Below, piece by piece: positions 1 to 10,289 of a stretch of 35,485 bases of DNA. Source of the stretch: Branchiostoma floridae (Eukaryota; Chordata; Leptocardii; Amphioxiformes; Branchiostomatidae). The translations under genes were made by a program, and so were the position numbers. Under the pieces are notes generated by a model. It made no database searches, was not told where the DNA came from, and was given only the letters and a program-made list of their open reading frames with translations. Location: assembly GCF_000003815.2 (NCBI RefSeq), contig NC_049980.1, positions 7,216,310 through 7,251,794 on the forward strand, given 5' to 3'. Each line of letters opens with the position of its first letter. Position 1 is the first letter of the stretch.

Positions 1-104
1 ATTAGTGCCTCTACACACAGCCCACATGAAAAGCCTCTTTGATGCACATAAAAACACCATGATCATGGTGGTGTAGTGGGCACAGATGAAATTGCTTTCT
101 ATAT

Positions 105-238
105 TGTACCGAACTTTTGTGTTAGACTAGATTTGTGATACTTTTATATGTATATATCTTGACTTGTTGTGACCTGTACTTAGCTCGGTTGGGCAAAACT
201 GTACAATAAAGGTCTTCATTCTTCTTCTTCTTCTTCTT
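105..238 (+). mobile_element. 5'-truncated non-LTR retrotransposon tail, arm A only
   Basis: A 134-bp insertion that ends in an AATAAA signal (205-210) followed by a (TTC)n tail. This is the 3' end expected of a LINE that tails with a microsatellite instead of poly(A), as in CR1/L2-type elements. In arm B the flanks are contiguous near 14680-14700 with only about 8 bases between them, so this is an insertion present in one arm only. No coding part remains. The family is inferred from the tail structure alone. Confidence 0.6.
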
Positions 239-554
239 AAAGTTTTCAGATTTCTTTTCTTTAGTACCTTCTCTAAAATATCTTAGACAAAGCTTGCATG
301 TATCTCAAATAAATAAGAATGTTCTAGTGTTGAGTGTGTTTAGCCATCCCAAATGCACATGTTACTACTTGTACTTGTACAAAAATTGTATAGCTACAGG
401 TCTGAACCTGAACACCTAGTATACCTGTACCTGAACAAAATAAAAACAATATTGGACACAATTTCATAAACTTTACATCATGTAAACAAAACAAGGTCTT
501 AGAAGATGATTACAAGAATCCTGTACTTGAAAATTGGACAGCTTATAACGTTAA

Positions 555-676
555 CATTCTTTTTGAAGTATGTAACTATGACAATTTTTAAATTGTCATA
601 GTTACATACTTCAAAAAGAATGATGAAACACTGAATGTTAAAACACTGTGTTTTAACACTGAATGTTAAAACACTG
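555..676. repeat. Foldback insertion: perfect 33-bp inverted repeat plus small palindrome, arm A only
   Basis: Bases 555-587 and 590-622 are perfect reverse complements separated by two Ts. They are followed by two direct copies of CACTGAATGTTAAAACACTG (about 629-648 and 657-676), the DNA between them being palindromic. Arm B has a single copy of the left arm and lacks the rest (about 14338-14380). The extra DNA in arm A is therefore copied from its own flank in inverted orientation. Confidence 0.85.
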
Positions 677-779
677 AACAAGGCACCACCTCATCACCAG
701 GCTCGTTTCTTTTCTTTTCATGACCAATCAGCAACTACTTTACATGTAACAATGTCTTATTTGAACCAAATGAGCAGCT

Positions 780-1100
780 AGCCCACTTTCCCAACATCCC
801 CAATCTATCCGGCATGGATTTTTGCGTGGGAGGGCCATCCAATACTTCAGCCAAACACCAACTGGGGGGAGATGAGGGCCTAAACTCTTTTCCATTCACA
901 TCAATTCCGCCATCTGTGCAGCTGTAAAGCCAGGCATGCCTCTACTCAGCTTTATTGTTTGGAGTATGTCAACCATGGGATTGAGCTATCAGGCTGATCC
1001 ACCCTCGAGCTGCAGGAATATTGTGATGAAGCCGTCTTACGTGCTCACAATTTCATCAGCAATATCGGACGTCTTACTTTGACGAAATATTTATCAACGA
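780..1100. other. Slowly diverging non-coding block, arm A copy
   Basis: By eye this block differs from its arm B partner (about 13915-14235) at only about four positions in ~320 bases, against roughly one in twenty elsewhere. Sequence on both sides diverges normally and carries indels. No long open frame, splice pattern or RNA fold is recognised. A conserved regulatory element is one reading; gene conversion or chance is another. Confidence 0.5.
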
Positions 1101-1119
1101 TTTGATATGCGCAGCTACA

Positions 1120-1618
1120 AAAGATTCCTACTTTTTGGAAGCTTTTGAGATGCTCTCTGTCTCTTCTTCAACCAGTTAAGTCAGCATCAAAAGTATTCTG
1201 ATTTCAGTGTTCTACTAAACTCTCTACTAAAAGTTCTCTAATTAAATCAAGCAATCTGAGTGTATGGCTGGATACAATGTGTCTGACACTAAGGCCTGAC
1301 AAAAGTAAGGTTACAAAAATGATTATAGGGAAGATAAGAAAAAAAGTCTTGTCAATTGTGCTCTTTGATATCTTATCAACAATTGGCCTTCTTGGTGTAC
1401 TCATCGCCCTGCATTTATGCCAAAAATTTTCATGCTGAAAGGAGTGTCTGTGTATATAGGGAAAACATGGCTTGAGTCTGCATGATTAGTGAGTATCATA
1501 TTGTTTTTCAAAGGTCGAAAACTCACCACAAGTGGAGTCTGCAAAGACTTGGTGGATTATGTATTCATCTTAACTTAATCCATCAGAAAACTCCTTCTGG
1601 AGTTTACGGCCCCCTTAA
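1120..1618 (-). mobile_element. Relic of TTAA-bounded inverted-repeat transposon, arm A
   Basis: The right edge (about 1590-1618) reads, on the minus strand, TTAA then a G-run and CTCCAGAAGGAG. This matches the left end of the element at 30590-31120. Interior blocks are shared in the same order, such as GAATACATAATC and TTTAGTAGAATACTGAAT with their cognates. The other end is too diverged to place, so the start is approximate. It is non-autonomous: no transposase frame is seen. Confidence 0.55.
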
Positions 1619-2084
1619 GATGATGATAGGATCTAAAGCCCTGAGAAGTATGTCTTGAAATCCCCTCAGGTATCATCTGTTTAAGCTGAACCCCCATGAC
1701 CTTATCTCTTTTATCTACCAGTGGCTTTTTGACAGTTAAATATCACCGGAGATGCGTCAGCACCTGTCTTTGTGGTATTTCGTGGAAAGATGCTTGTGTT
1801 TCATGGCCCTACACGAGGCAATTAAGAACATAACATGCCCCAAATACATTCATTTGCATTTAAATCATGTGGTTTACACATAATAGAGCACTGGGGAGCT
1901 GATAAGAACGGACATGTAAGCACATGTATTTTGAAAATTCTTTGCTGCAGGACTGTTCCTGAAGCAGATGAATGAATTAACATGGAGTACCCAAGTTTTC
2001 TATATAAAGTCACACTTTTCCTATACTACAGCCAACTAAGAGCGATGATAATCAATCTAATGTTGTTATCATTTCTTAATTTGT

Positions 2085-2415
2085 TGTATTTGTGGTAGGG
2101 TGTTTTGCCTGTAGCCCAGAGGCCCTGGGTTTGAACCCCCTGATAAGCCTTGATGCTGTGCCCTTGGGAAAGGCACTTTACAAGACTTTTTTCACTTCAC
2201 TCAGAAGAAAATTAGAACCTAGCTGTAGTGAGGGATGTCTCTTGGATAGGGCATTAAATGGAGGTCCTGTGTTTGAGGAGAGCCACACTTTGTGCACATT
2301 AAAGATCCCACCATACTTATCGAAAAGAGTAGGGGAGCTTTCTGATGTAAGTGGTTCATATTCTTTCAGTTCAATGGCCACAACTGGGCCACTTTACTGT
2401 CGTATTTACACATAG
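2085..2415 (+). mobile_element. tRNA-derived SINE, arm A
   Basis: The head has pol III-like A-box and B-box sequence (GTGGTAGGGTG near 2092; GGGTTTGAACCCC near 2127-2139). A conserved body follows with CTTGGGAAAGGCACTTTAC, AGGAGAGCCACAC and GCACATTAAAGATCCCAC. This layout matches the deeply conserved marine-animal SINE family group that includes lancelet copies with a Nin-DC-type central domain; that family name is from memory and unchecked. The element predates the split of the two arms. The 107-codon frame across it is incidental. Confidence 0.65.
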
Positions 2416-2755
2416 GTCACTAGGTGCAGTGTACAGGGTGCACTTACAGACCTTGCAACTTTACCCTACAAAAAGGACAGCCCAGTCAGCCCACACAATA
2501 ATCAATAATAATAACAAACTTCCATAATCACATACTGAAACCTGCAATTCATAAATCATTGTCATACAATGGCACATTCAATTTATGGACACACATTTCA
2601 AGCCATTTCAGTGATCCCTATCTGACTGCAAGTAGGTTGTTTAATGGTATTCTTTGACGTCACAAGAATAATAGCTTTCTTTAAGGTTCCATTCTGCGGA
2701 AGTAAACTACCTCTGCTAAGACCTGCGTCAGGAATGGGAAGGTGATTGAGTAGGG

Positions 2756-3051
2756 NNNNNNNNNNNNNNNNNNNNNNNNNNNNNNNNNNNNNNNNNNNNN
2801 NNNNNNNNNNNNNNNNNNNNNNNNNNNNNNNNNNNNNNNNNNNNNNNNNNNNNNNNNNNNNNNNNNNNNNNNNNNNNNNNNNNNNNNNNNNNNNNNNNNN
2901 NNNNNNNNNNNNNNNNNNNNNNNNNNNNNNNNNNNNNNNNNNNNNNNNNNNNNNNNNNNNNNNNNNNNNNNNNNNNNNNNNNNNNNNNNNNNNNNNNNNN
3001 NNNNNNNNNNNNNNNNNNNNNNNNNNNNNNNNNNNNNNNNNNNNNNNNNNN
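2756..3051. other. Assembly gap, 296 Ns
   Basis: Run of 296 undetermined bases in arm A. The corresponding place in arm B (about 11285-11850) is fully sequenced and not similar to the sequence right of the gap. Confidence 1.
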
Positions 3052-3144
3052 AACATAGATTCTTCATTTTTGTTCTTTAATATCCTCTGCTTTGACTTTG
3101 CAATTGACTTTAGCATTTTTCGACAATAGTATTCCATTTTCTGA

Positions 3145-3318
3145 TACTGTAAATGCATTTAAGTTCGCGGTGTATTTAAGTTTGCGGTAAGACCATAGAC
3201 TGCAGTCATGGTATTACATGATAGAAAAATGTTCGCGGTGGTTTTAAGTTCACGGTGAAGTGGTCACCGCGAAAACTGCGAATATTAATCCACCGCGAAC
3301 GTTTCTGCATTTACAGTA
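3145..3318. mobile_element. MITE with TACTGTAAATGCA termini, arm A
   Basis: A 174-bp element bounded by TACTGTAAATGCA and its reverse complement TGCATTTACAGTA. The interior is rich in TTCGCGGT/ACCGCGAA motifs, so the whole can fold back. A shorter relative lies at 20473-20593. No counterpart is seen in arm B, where the surrounding block is different sequence. No transposase; superfamily not assigned. Confidence 0.8.
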
Positions 3319-3849
3319 TGTTTCTGCAATTTATGGCATATATTTAACGTTACTCATTTTGCAGCTGCTTTGTATAATTTACAGTATAGCCATAATTTCT
3401 TTTTGAAAACGAACGAAAATTTATACCTGGGCAGATGTCATCTGTAACTCTACATTTTAAGAATCCCTTTCTACCAACCCAATTTTTCTCAGGACCGTGA
3501 CTGGAAACACTGCATTTTTTACTTGGCCACACTATTTGTCTTCAACCATTTACAGAAATCCCAATCCCAGAAACATCCTTGACTTTAAAAACACAATGTA
3601 GCTATCACACATTTGAGGCAGCAACCAGCAAGAGGTTATCTGATTGATATGTCTCCAGTACGCCATGCAATCAGCTAGAAAATGTGCAGTAAGTTATCAT
3701 GGAAAGTATGGCCATGGTAAAGTTACCAACTTTTCTGCATCATTTATATTGTAACCTTTGGTTTCTGTACCTAACTTTCTGTATGGTGACTCTTCTTTGC
3801 AGTAACTTAGAGGCGAGAACACTGAGTTTGAAGCATGTAGACAGTAAAC

Positions 3850-4440
3850 CAACAATTTAGTACCAAGAAAAGGTTAGTTAAGTTAAGTTAGGATGATGTA
3901 ATTGATAATTCAGTACCAAGGGCAGGTTAGTTACAAGTTTAAACAGTGTAGATTGATAATTCAGGAAGTTTGGATAATGTAAAGCGCTAAACCAGGAATA
4001 GATGATGTAACTTCGATTCAGTACTAAGAACAGTTTGATTATGTTCTGATGGTGTACATTGATAATTCAGTACCAAGGACAGGTTATTTAATTTTGTAAC
4101 GTGTTAAATGATACTGTTGGTTAGTTTTGGGTAGTGTAAACTGCTAATTCAATACCAAGAATAGTTTTGTTATGTTTGGATACTGTAACCAATAATTCAG
4201 CACCAAGGACAGCTCACCTTAGTTTGGCTGGTGTTAAACAATAATTCAGAACTAAGAACAGTTTCGTTAGGTTCTGAATAGTGTAAACTGAAGATCTAGT
4301 ACCACGAACAGGCTTTTGAATGTTGTAAACAAATAGTTTTAAACCAAGGACAGGTTAGTTAAGTTCAGACCGTGCAATTTACAAAATTCAACACCTACGA
4401 CAGTTTAGTTTACTTGTGTAAAATGTAACTTCAGAACAAC
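3850..4440 (+). repeat. Degenerate ~60-bp minisatellite, arm A
   Basis: About nine to ten imperfect units run in tandem, each with a GTGTAAACTGATAATTC-like half and an AGTACCAAGGACAGGTTAG-like half followed by a TTAAGTT-type spacer. Units vary in length and sequence, so the array is old. Both arms carry it. Confidence 0.75.
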
Positions 4441-4707
4441 GCATAGTTCAGACTTGAAGTGTCGGTACAGGTTCCTGCTTTTCTCTCACAGACAATAATA
4501 CACTAGTGTAAATGCATGAGGATGCAATTTCAGACTTCACCCCATAGTCTACAAGACATTATCCTTGATTTATCCTTGACTTAAGGAATGGACATCTAGA
4601 TCTAGAACTACATCTCTGCAGACTACAACATAAGTCAGTCCCCAGATCCTTTCAACATCTTCCCAGTAATAGCAGGCTGCATGGCTGAGTAGTGTTTTTT
4701 TTTCGCC

Positions 4708-4899
4708 TTGAGGAAGGAATCAGGAACGCATCCGGAACCTTCATCTGATCATGACATGGTGCAGAGAGAGAAATGGGTCTGGAGAACTAATGCTCCGGAA
4801 AAACCCACTGGAACATGCACATCCCTTTCAACTGGTACAACAAAGATACTGTTTCAAAAGCTAACCTATCTCTCTTCTCAATCTTCCCCTTTTCGATAA
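4708..4899 (+). other. Slowly diverging open segment, arm A; probably not a gene
   Basis: A 63-codon open frame that opens with TTG, not ATG. It is almost unchanged in arm B (9808-9999): about three base differences in 192, of which one changes a residue. No domain, splice signals or Kozak context is recognised. It may be part of a conserved non-coding element or an exon of something unknown. Confidence 0.25.
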
Positions 4900-5511
4900 C
4901 ACCGCATGGTTTTTTTTGCAAAGTTTTGAAAGAGGGAACTGTTAACGGTCTCTGGAGAGTGCTCTAATGGAGAGATTTATCTCCATGCTTCAATCAAAGT
5001 AGGTGTTGATGATTGATGTGATGCTCTGAGAATATTGTCTAGCTGTGCTCTATCACTTTCTTGTTGTATGTGTTTCTAGTATTACATGAATGAGTGATTC
5101 TTTTACCGCACTGGCACAGGAAGTGCTCAGGGTGACCTGAACATTGTCCTGATAGGAGAGAACCAATGGAGGAGAGTATGCATGTATCTTAAGCGTACGT
5201 GTGTACACTATGGCTTCAACATTTGTATAGGTAAAGTCGGTATAAACTCTATGGGACTCTTCCACCTATCTTTACTGAAGTCAGGCGATGCCGATGCGAT
5301 GGACATGTTACTCGACACTGGGAACCAGTCGGTAAACTGCTCCTTTGGTCCCCAGAAGCAAAAAGGAGAGAAGAGGCCATCCATGCCTTACGCTAAAGAA
5401 CTTTATTGAAGCAGAGACTGTACTATGTGATAGGGATCTAACTGTAGTGATGATTGATAGATTGCACGGGAAGCGAAACTTTGTTAATGCTACAACTTAA
5501 TAAGAGTATGA

Positions 5512-5551
5512 CTATGTATGTAATGTATGTATGTATGTATGTATGTATGTA
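5512..5551 (+). repeat. (TATG)n microsatellite, arm A
   Basis: About eight uninterrupted ATGT units plus a few flanking ones. The arm B counterpart (about 9149-9172) has only scattered units, an allele-like length difference. Confidence 0.9.
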
Positions 5552-5819
5552 ACATTATGGTATAAACGACCTTCAGCGTAACACACCAGCTTCAGAGGCA
5601 CACGGCACAACAGCAGCTTGTCATATCACACTGAATGACTTGTCAATCCTAATGTTTCCACATCTAGATGTAAGCACCATACAAAATCTATTGAGGATGC
5701 TTCTACACTGCTCGTTGACAACAAGCGCCACAGTATGATAGTTCCTTGGAAAAACAATTTTGTGTTTGGAACTCGGACATTTTCTAGGTACAACTATTTC
5801 TTGTTCTTTTCTGAGATAG

Positions 5820-6031
5820 TATTCACCTTTCTTTGGGTAACCTACATTCGTTGTTTTAAAAAGCTGGGTATTTTAAGATTTCAGGTCAACAACGTGGGTT
5901 TCAATTGTCAACATTTTCAAGATATTGCAATGAGAAACTATACCTTCCATTGACTTAACGGACCCCCAAATACTCTATTTTTATATACAGCGGGTATAGG
6001 TTACCCTACGGATAAAGGTGAACTAACTTTA
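5820..6031. mobile_element. ~215-bp MITE (GTTCACCTTTATCC family), arm A
   Basis: One of five copies in the window. The right terminus is GGATAAAGGTGAACTAACTTTA; the left terminus has lost about ten bases relative to arm B. Shared interior: GGGTAACCTA, then a GGGTATTT block, a central foldback and GGATATAGGTTACCC-like sequence. Confidence 0.8.
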
Positions 6032-6379
6032 GATACCTAATAGTTGTACATCCACCAGTTTATAAGTCATTTTGCACGTGTGCACTGTAACTGCAGAAAG
6101 GGCATATAGTTTTCCTTGGAGAGTAAGATCCATATCTTGGAGAAGAATCAATGAAGACATGCATGCCAATGTTACAGACTCTGCCATTGACCATCCAAAG
6201 CATGCATTTTTCACCTTGGCAATGCCAAGCCATTAATAAAAGATGAATTATTGATTTCTAATTGAGGACATGTCTTGACGGAAATGAGGATGGTCAATTA
6301 TTGGCAGAGCATACAATAAAAGAGTTGGAAAATATTGTTATTGCCTTTTCTTTCAATTTGTCTAAACGAGTATGACTGC

Positions 6380-6402
6380 TGACGTCATTGGCAGCCATCT
6401 TG
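6380..6402. promoter_or_regulatory. CRE, CCAAT and YY1-like cluster, arm A
   Basis: TGACGTCA (6380-6387) overlaps an inverted CCAAT (6386-6390) and adjoins GGCAGCCATCTTG (6390-6402), the reverse complement of a YY1-like CAAGATGGCTGCC. The cluster is unchanged in arm B (about 8277-8299). Such combinations mark many animal promoters, but no transcript is visible nearby, so the role is only suggested. Confidence 0.35.
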
Positions 6403-6775
6403 TATCGATCATCTGTCATTATATATTGACGTGTAGCAGGCGCAGATGACAAGTCACTATTCTCTGTAATGACATGTTTCCGTTCATCTACGGATGCATT
6501 GTATCGACATTAAATCCATCAAAATACTCCCACTCTTCTGTCAATAAAAAAGTTATTTTGTAGTATGAATGTAGACTAGACAGAACAACTTTGATTGATA
6601 TGAATTTATATCAGCAGATGCCAAAGCTAATGCAAAAACTAAATAACGTTGTCAATGGAACTCACTGACTAAAAACATGCAGTGATAGGTAGTTTAAAAC
6701 CTAAAATGCATGTGACACTAATCATTGTGCTTGTCAAAAAGAGCTAGGGAAATTTCCTGAGTACCATTAACATGT

Positions 6776-7075
6776 GTGCTCTGTACACGTCCAGTAGAAG
6801 ATTTGCTGAACTGTTCATTTATGCTAAACGGGGTTAAGATTACATTCACTACTTGTCAAGACATTTGCTTGGCACAGCGTGGAAGAATCCTACCAGAGCT
6901 AAGAGAATTTCCTGGTACAATGAACCTCTGCGTACTGTACGTAGGGTCTGTCTTCTCTGTCAAGACCGGTAGAAAATTTGCTCAACTGTTCAGTTAAGCT
7001 AAACAGGGTTAAGGTCACTTTCACAACTTGTCAAACATTTGCTTGGCACAGCGTGGAATGATTCTAACGGAGCGT
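6776..7075 (+). repeat. Two-copy tandem repeat, period ~175 bp, arm A
   Basis: Segments starting near 6801 (ATTTGCTGAACTGTTCA) and 6976 (ATTTGCTCAACTGTTCA) repeat in the same order with a shared GCTAAAC-GGGTTAAG and TTTGCTTGGCACAGCGTGGAA. Arm B holds the same pair (about 7625-7916). Confidence 0.85.
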
Positions 7076-7293
7076 GCAGTGCATAAATATGTCTGGCATC
7101 ACAATTGATTGATGGCATTGCTGTATTCTTCACGTAGAGACCATATTTTGACAAAGATAGATTTCAATGTGAAGCAAACTTGAGCTGTAATCTTCAACCA
7201 GAAATTGGACTGAACAAGAAATTTGAAGTGGAAAATATGCGGTGGAAATTACATGTCGACTTTGCTTCTGAATGATTTCTAGCCAAAAACTGA

Positions 7294-7393
7294 NNNNNNN
7301 NNNNNNNNNNNNNNNNNNNNNNNNNNNNNNNNNNNNNNNNNNNNNNNNNNNNNNNNNNNNNNNNNNNNNNNNNNNNNNNNNNNNNNNNNNNNN
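7294..7393. other. Assembly gap, 100 Ns, at the palindrome centre
   Basis: Exactly 100 Ns, the conventional filler for a gap of unknown size, placed precisely where the two arms meet. The join between the arms is therefore not supported by continuous sequence. Confidence 1.
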
Positions 7394-7624
7394 CTCTGTG
7401 TTTGGCTGGAAATCATTCAGAAGCAAAGTCGACATGTAATTTCCAACGCATATTTTCCACTTCAAATTTCTTGTTCAGTCCAATTTCTGGTTGAAGATTA
7501 CAGCTCAAGTTTGCTTCACATTGAAATCTATCTTTGTCAAAATATGGTCTCTACACGAAGAATACAGCAATGCCATCAATCAACTGTGACGCCAGGCATA
7601 TTTCTGCACCACACGCTCTGTTAG

Positions 7625-7916
7625 AATCATTCCACGCTGTGCCAAGCAAATGTTTGACAAGTTGTGAAAGTGACCTTAACCCTGTTTAGCTTAACTGAAC
7701 CTTTGAGCAAATTTTCTAAGGGTCTTGACAGAGAAGACAGACCCTACGTACAGTACGCAGTGGTTCATTGTACCAGGAAATTCTCTTAGCTCTGGTAGGA
7801 TTCTTCCACGCTGTGCCAAGCAAATGCCTTGACAAGTATTGAATGTGATCTTAATCCCGTTTAGCATAAATGAACAGTTCAGCATATCTTCTACTGGTCG
7901 TAACATAGAAGACAGA
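7625..7916 (-). repeat. Two-copy tandem repeat, arm B
   Basis: Mirror of 6776-7075 with an extra ~24 bases near 7895-7918 and scattered substitutions. The 71-codon frame on the minus strand is a by-product of the repeat. Confidence 0.8.
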
Positions 7917-8276
7917 CACTATGTACAGAACACACGTTAATGGTACTGGGGAAATTTCCCTAGCTCTTTTGACAAGCACAGTAAACAGTGTCACATGCAT
8001 GTTAGGTTTTAAACTACCTATCACCGCATATTTTCAGTCAGTGAGTTCCATTGACAAATCATTTAGTATTTGCATTAGCTTTGGCATCTGCTGATATGTA
8101 TAAAATTCGTTCTGTCTAGTCTACATTCATACAACAAAATAGCTTTTTTGAGTATTTTGATGGATTTAATGTCTATATAATGTATCCGTTGATGAACGGA
8201 AACATGTCGTTACAGAGAATAGTGACTTGTCATCTGCGCCTGCTACACGTCGATATATAGTGACAGATGATCGATA

Positions 8277-8299
8277 CAAGATGGCTGCCAATGACGTCA
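8277..8299. promoter_or_regulatory. CRE, CCAAT and YY1-like cluster, arm B
   Basis: Mirror of 6380-6402, identical through the three motifs: CAAGATGGCTGCC, then CCAAT, then TGACGTCA (8292-8299). Confidence 0.35.
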
Positions 8300-8651
8300 G
8301 CAGTCATACTCGTTTAGACAAATTGAAAGAAAACGCAATAACAATATTTTCCAACTCTTTTATTGTATGCTCTGCCAATAATTGACCATCCTCATTTCCG
8401 TCAAGACATGTCCTCAATTAGAAATCAATAATTCATCTTTTATTAATGGCCTGGCATTGCCAAGGTGAAAATGCATGCTTTGGATGGTCAATGGCACAGA
8501 GTATGTAACACTTGCATGCATATCTTCATTGATTCTTCTCCAAGATATGGATCTTACTCTCCAAGGAAAACTATATGCCCTTTCTGCAGATACAGTGCAC
8601 ACGTACGTGCAAAATGACTAATAAACTGGTGGATGTACAACTGTTAGGTAT

Positions 8652-8870
8652 CTAAAGTTAGTTCACCTTTATCCGTAGGGTAACCTATACCCGTTGTATA
8701 TAAAAATATGGTATTTGGGGGTCCGTTAAGTCAATGGAAGGTAGTTTCTCATTGCAATATCTTGAAAATGTTGACATTTGAAACCCACGTTGTTGACCTG
8801 AAATCTTAAAATACCCAGCTTTTTAAAACAACGAATGTAAGTTACCCAACGAAAGGTGAACTAGCGTTAA
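8652..8870. mobile_element. ~215-bp MITE, arm B
   Basis: Mirror copy of 5820-6031 with both termini kept: TAAAGTTAGTTCACCTTTATCC at the left and GGTGAACTAGCGTTA at the right. Confidence 0.8.
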
Positions 8871-10289
8871 TACTAGCTCAGAAAAGAGCAAGAAATAGTT
8901 GTACCTAGAAAAAGTATATCCGAGTTCCAAACACAAAATTGTTTTTCCAAGGAACTATCATACTGTGGCACTTGTTGTCAACGAGCAGTGTAGAAGCATC
9001 CTCAATAGATTTTGAATAGTGCTTACAGCTAGATGTGCAACCGTTAGGTTTGACAAGTCATTCAGTGTGATATGACAAGCTGCTGTTGTTGTGCCGTGTG
9101 CCTCTGAAGCTGGTGTGTTATGCTGAAGGTCATTTATACCATAATGTTACATACATTCATACATTACATACATAGTCATACTCTTATTAAATTGTAGCAT
9201 TAACAAAGTTTCGCTTCCAGTGCAATCTATCAATCATCACTACAGTTAGATCCCTATCACATAGTCCAGTCTCTGATTCAGTAAAGTTCTTTAGCGTAAG
9301 GCATGGATGGCCTCTTCTCTCCTTTTTGCTTCTGGTGACCAAAGGAGCAGTTTAGTGACTGGTTCCCTGTGTCGAGTAACATATCCAGCAAGGCTTAGCT
9401 GCGTCGCCTGACTTCAGTAGAGATAGTTGGAAGAGTCCCATACAGTTTATACTGGCTATACCTATGCAAATGATAAAGCTATTGTGTACATATGTATGCT
9501 TAAGATACATGCATACTCTCGTCCATTGCTTTTCTCCTATCAGGACAATGTTCAGGTCACCCTGAGCACTTCCTGTGCCAGTGCGGCAAAAGAATCACTC
9601 ATTCATGTAATACTAGAAACACATACAACAAGAAAGTGATAGAGCACAGCCAGACAATATTCTCAGCGCATCACATCAATCATCAACACCTACTTTGATT
9701 GAAGCATGGAGATAAATCTCTCCATTAGAGCACTCTCCATAGAGCACTCTCCAGAGACCGTTAACAGTTCCCTCTTTCAAAACTTTGCAAAAAAAAAAAC
9801 ATGCGTGTTATCGAAAAGGGGAAGATTGAGAAGAGAGATAGGTTAGCTTTTGAAACAGTATCTTTGTTGTCCCAGTTGAAAGGGATGTGCATGTTCCAGT
9901 GGGTTTTTCCGGAGCATTAGTTCTCCAGACCCATTTCTCTCCCTGCACCATGTCATGATCAGATGAAGGTTCCGGATGTGTTCCTGATTCCTTCCTCAAG
10001 GCAAAAAACGCTACTCAGCCATGCAGCCTGCTATTACTGGGAAGATGTTGAAAGGATCTGGGGACTGACTTATGTTGTAGTCTGCAGAGATGTAGTTCTA
10101 GATCTAGATGTCCATTCCTTAAGTCAAGGATAAGTCAAGGATAATGTGTCGTAGACTACGGAGTGAAGTCTGAAATTGCATCCTCATGCATGGAGACTAG
10201 TGTATCATTGTCTGTGAAAGACAAGCATGTACTTACACTGTACTGTTCCAACACTTCACGTCTGAGCATTATCAAAAACCTCCATGCGT

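Larger units (their letters stand above)
1..7293 (+). repeat. Arm A of a ~7.3-kb inverted repeat
   Basis: This stretch reads as the reverse complement of 7394-14790. Homology can be followed from about position 4 (matching about 14790) to the centre, where base 7293 abuts a run of Ns. Aligned by eye, the arms differ at roughly one base in twenty, with many indels. The window begins inside the arm, so its outer edge is not visible. I find no convincing protein-coding gene here. The content is transposon relics, a minisatellite and unassigned sequence, listed separately. Confidence 0.95.

Noticed and set aside
2092-2415. 107-codon plus-strand frame, or a tRNA gene, at the SINE
   Set aside because: The A- and B-box-like parts do not fold into a full tRNA cloverleaf, and the body is SINE sequence; the frame is incidental and not kept in arm B.
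2598-3158. Frames of 127-186 codons across 2756-3051
   Set aside because: They exist only because the run of Ns contains no stop codons.
7130-7465. 111-codon minus-strand frame spanning the palindrome centre
   Set aside because: It crosses the 100-N gap and joins two mirrored arms; it is not a real frame.
9427-9639. 70-codon frame in arm B and its partner at 5053-5265 in arm A
   Set aside because: The partner differs at about a dozen residues without any sign of codon-level constraint, and no domain or splice context is seen.
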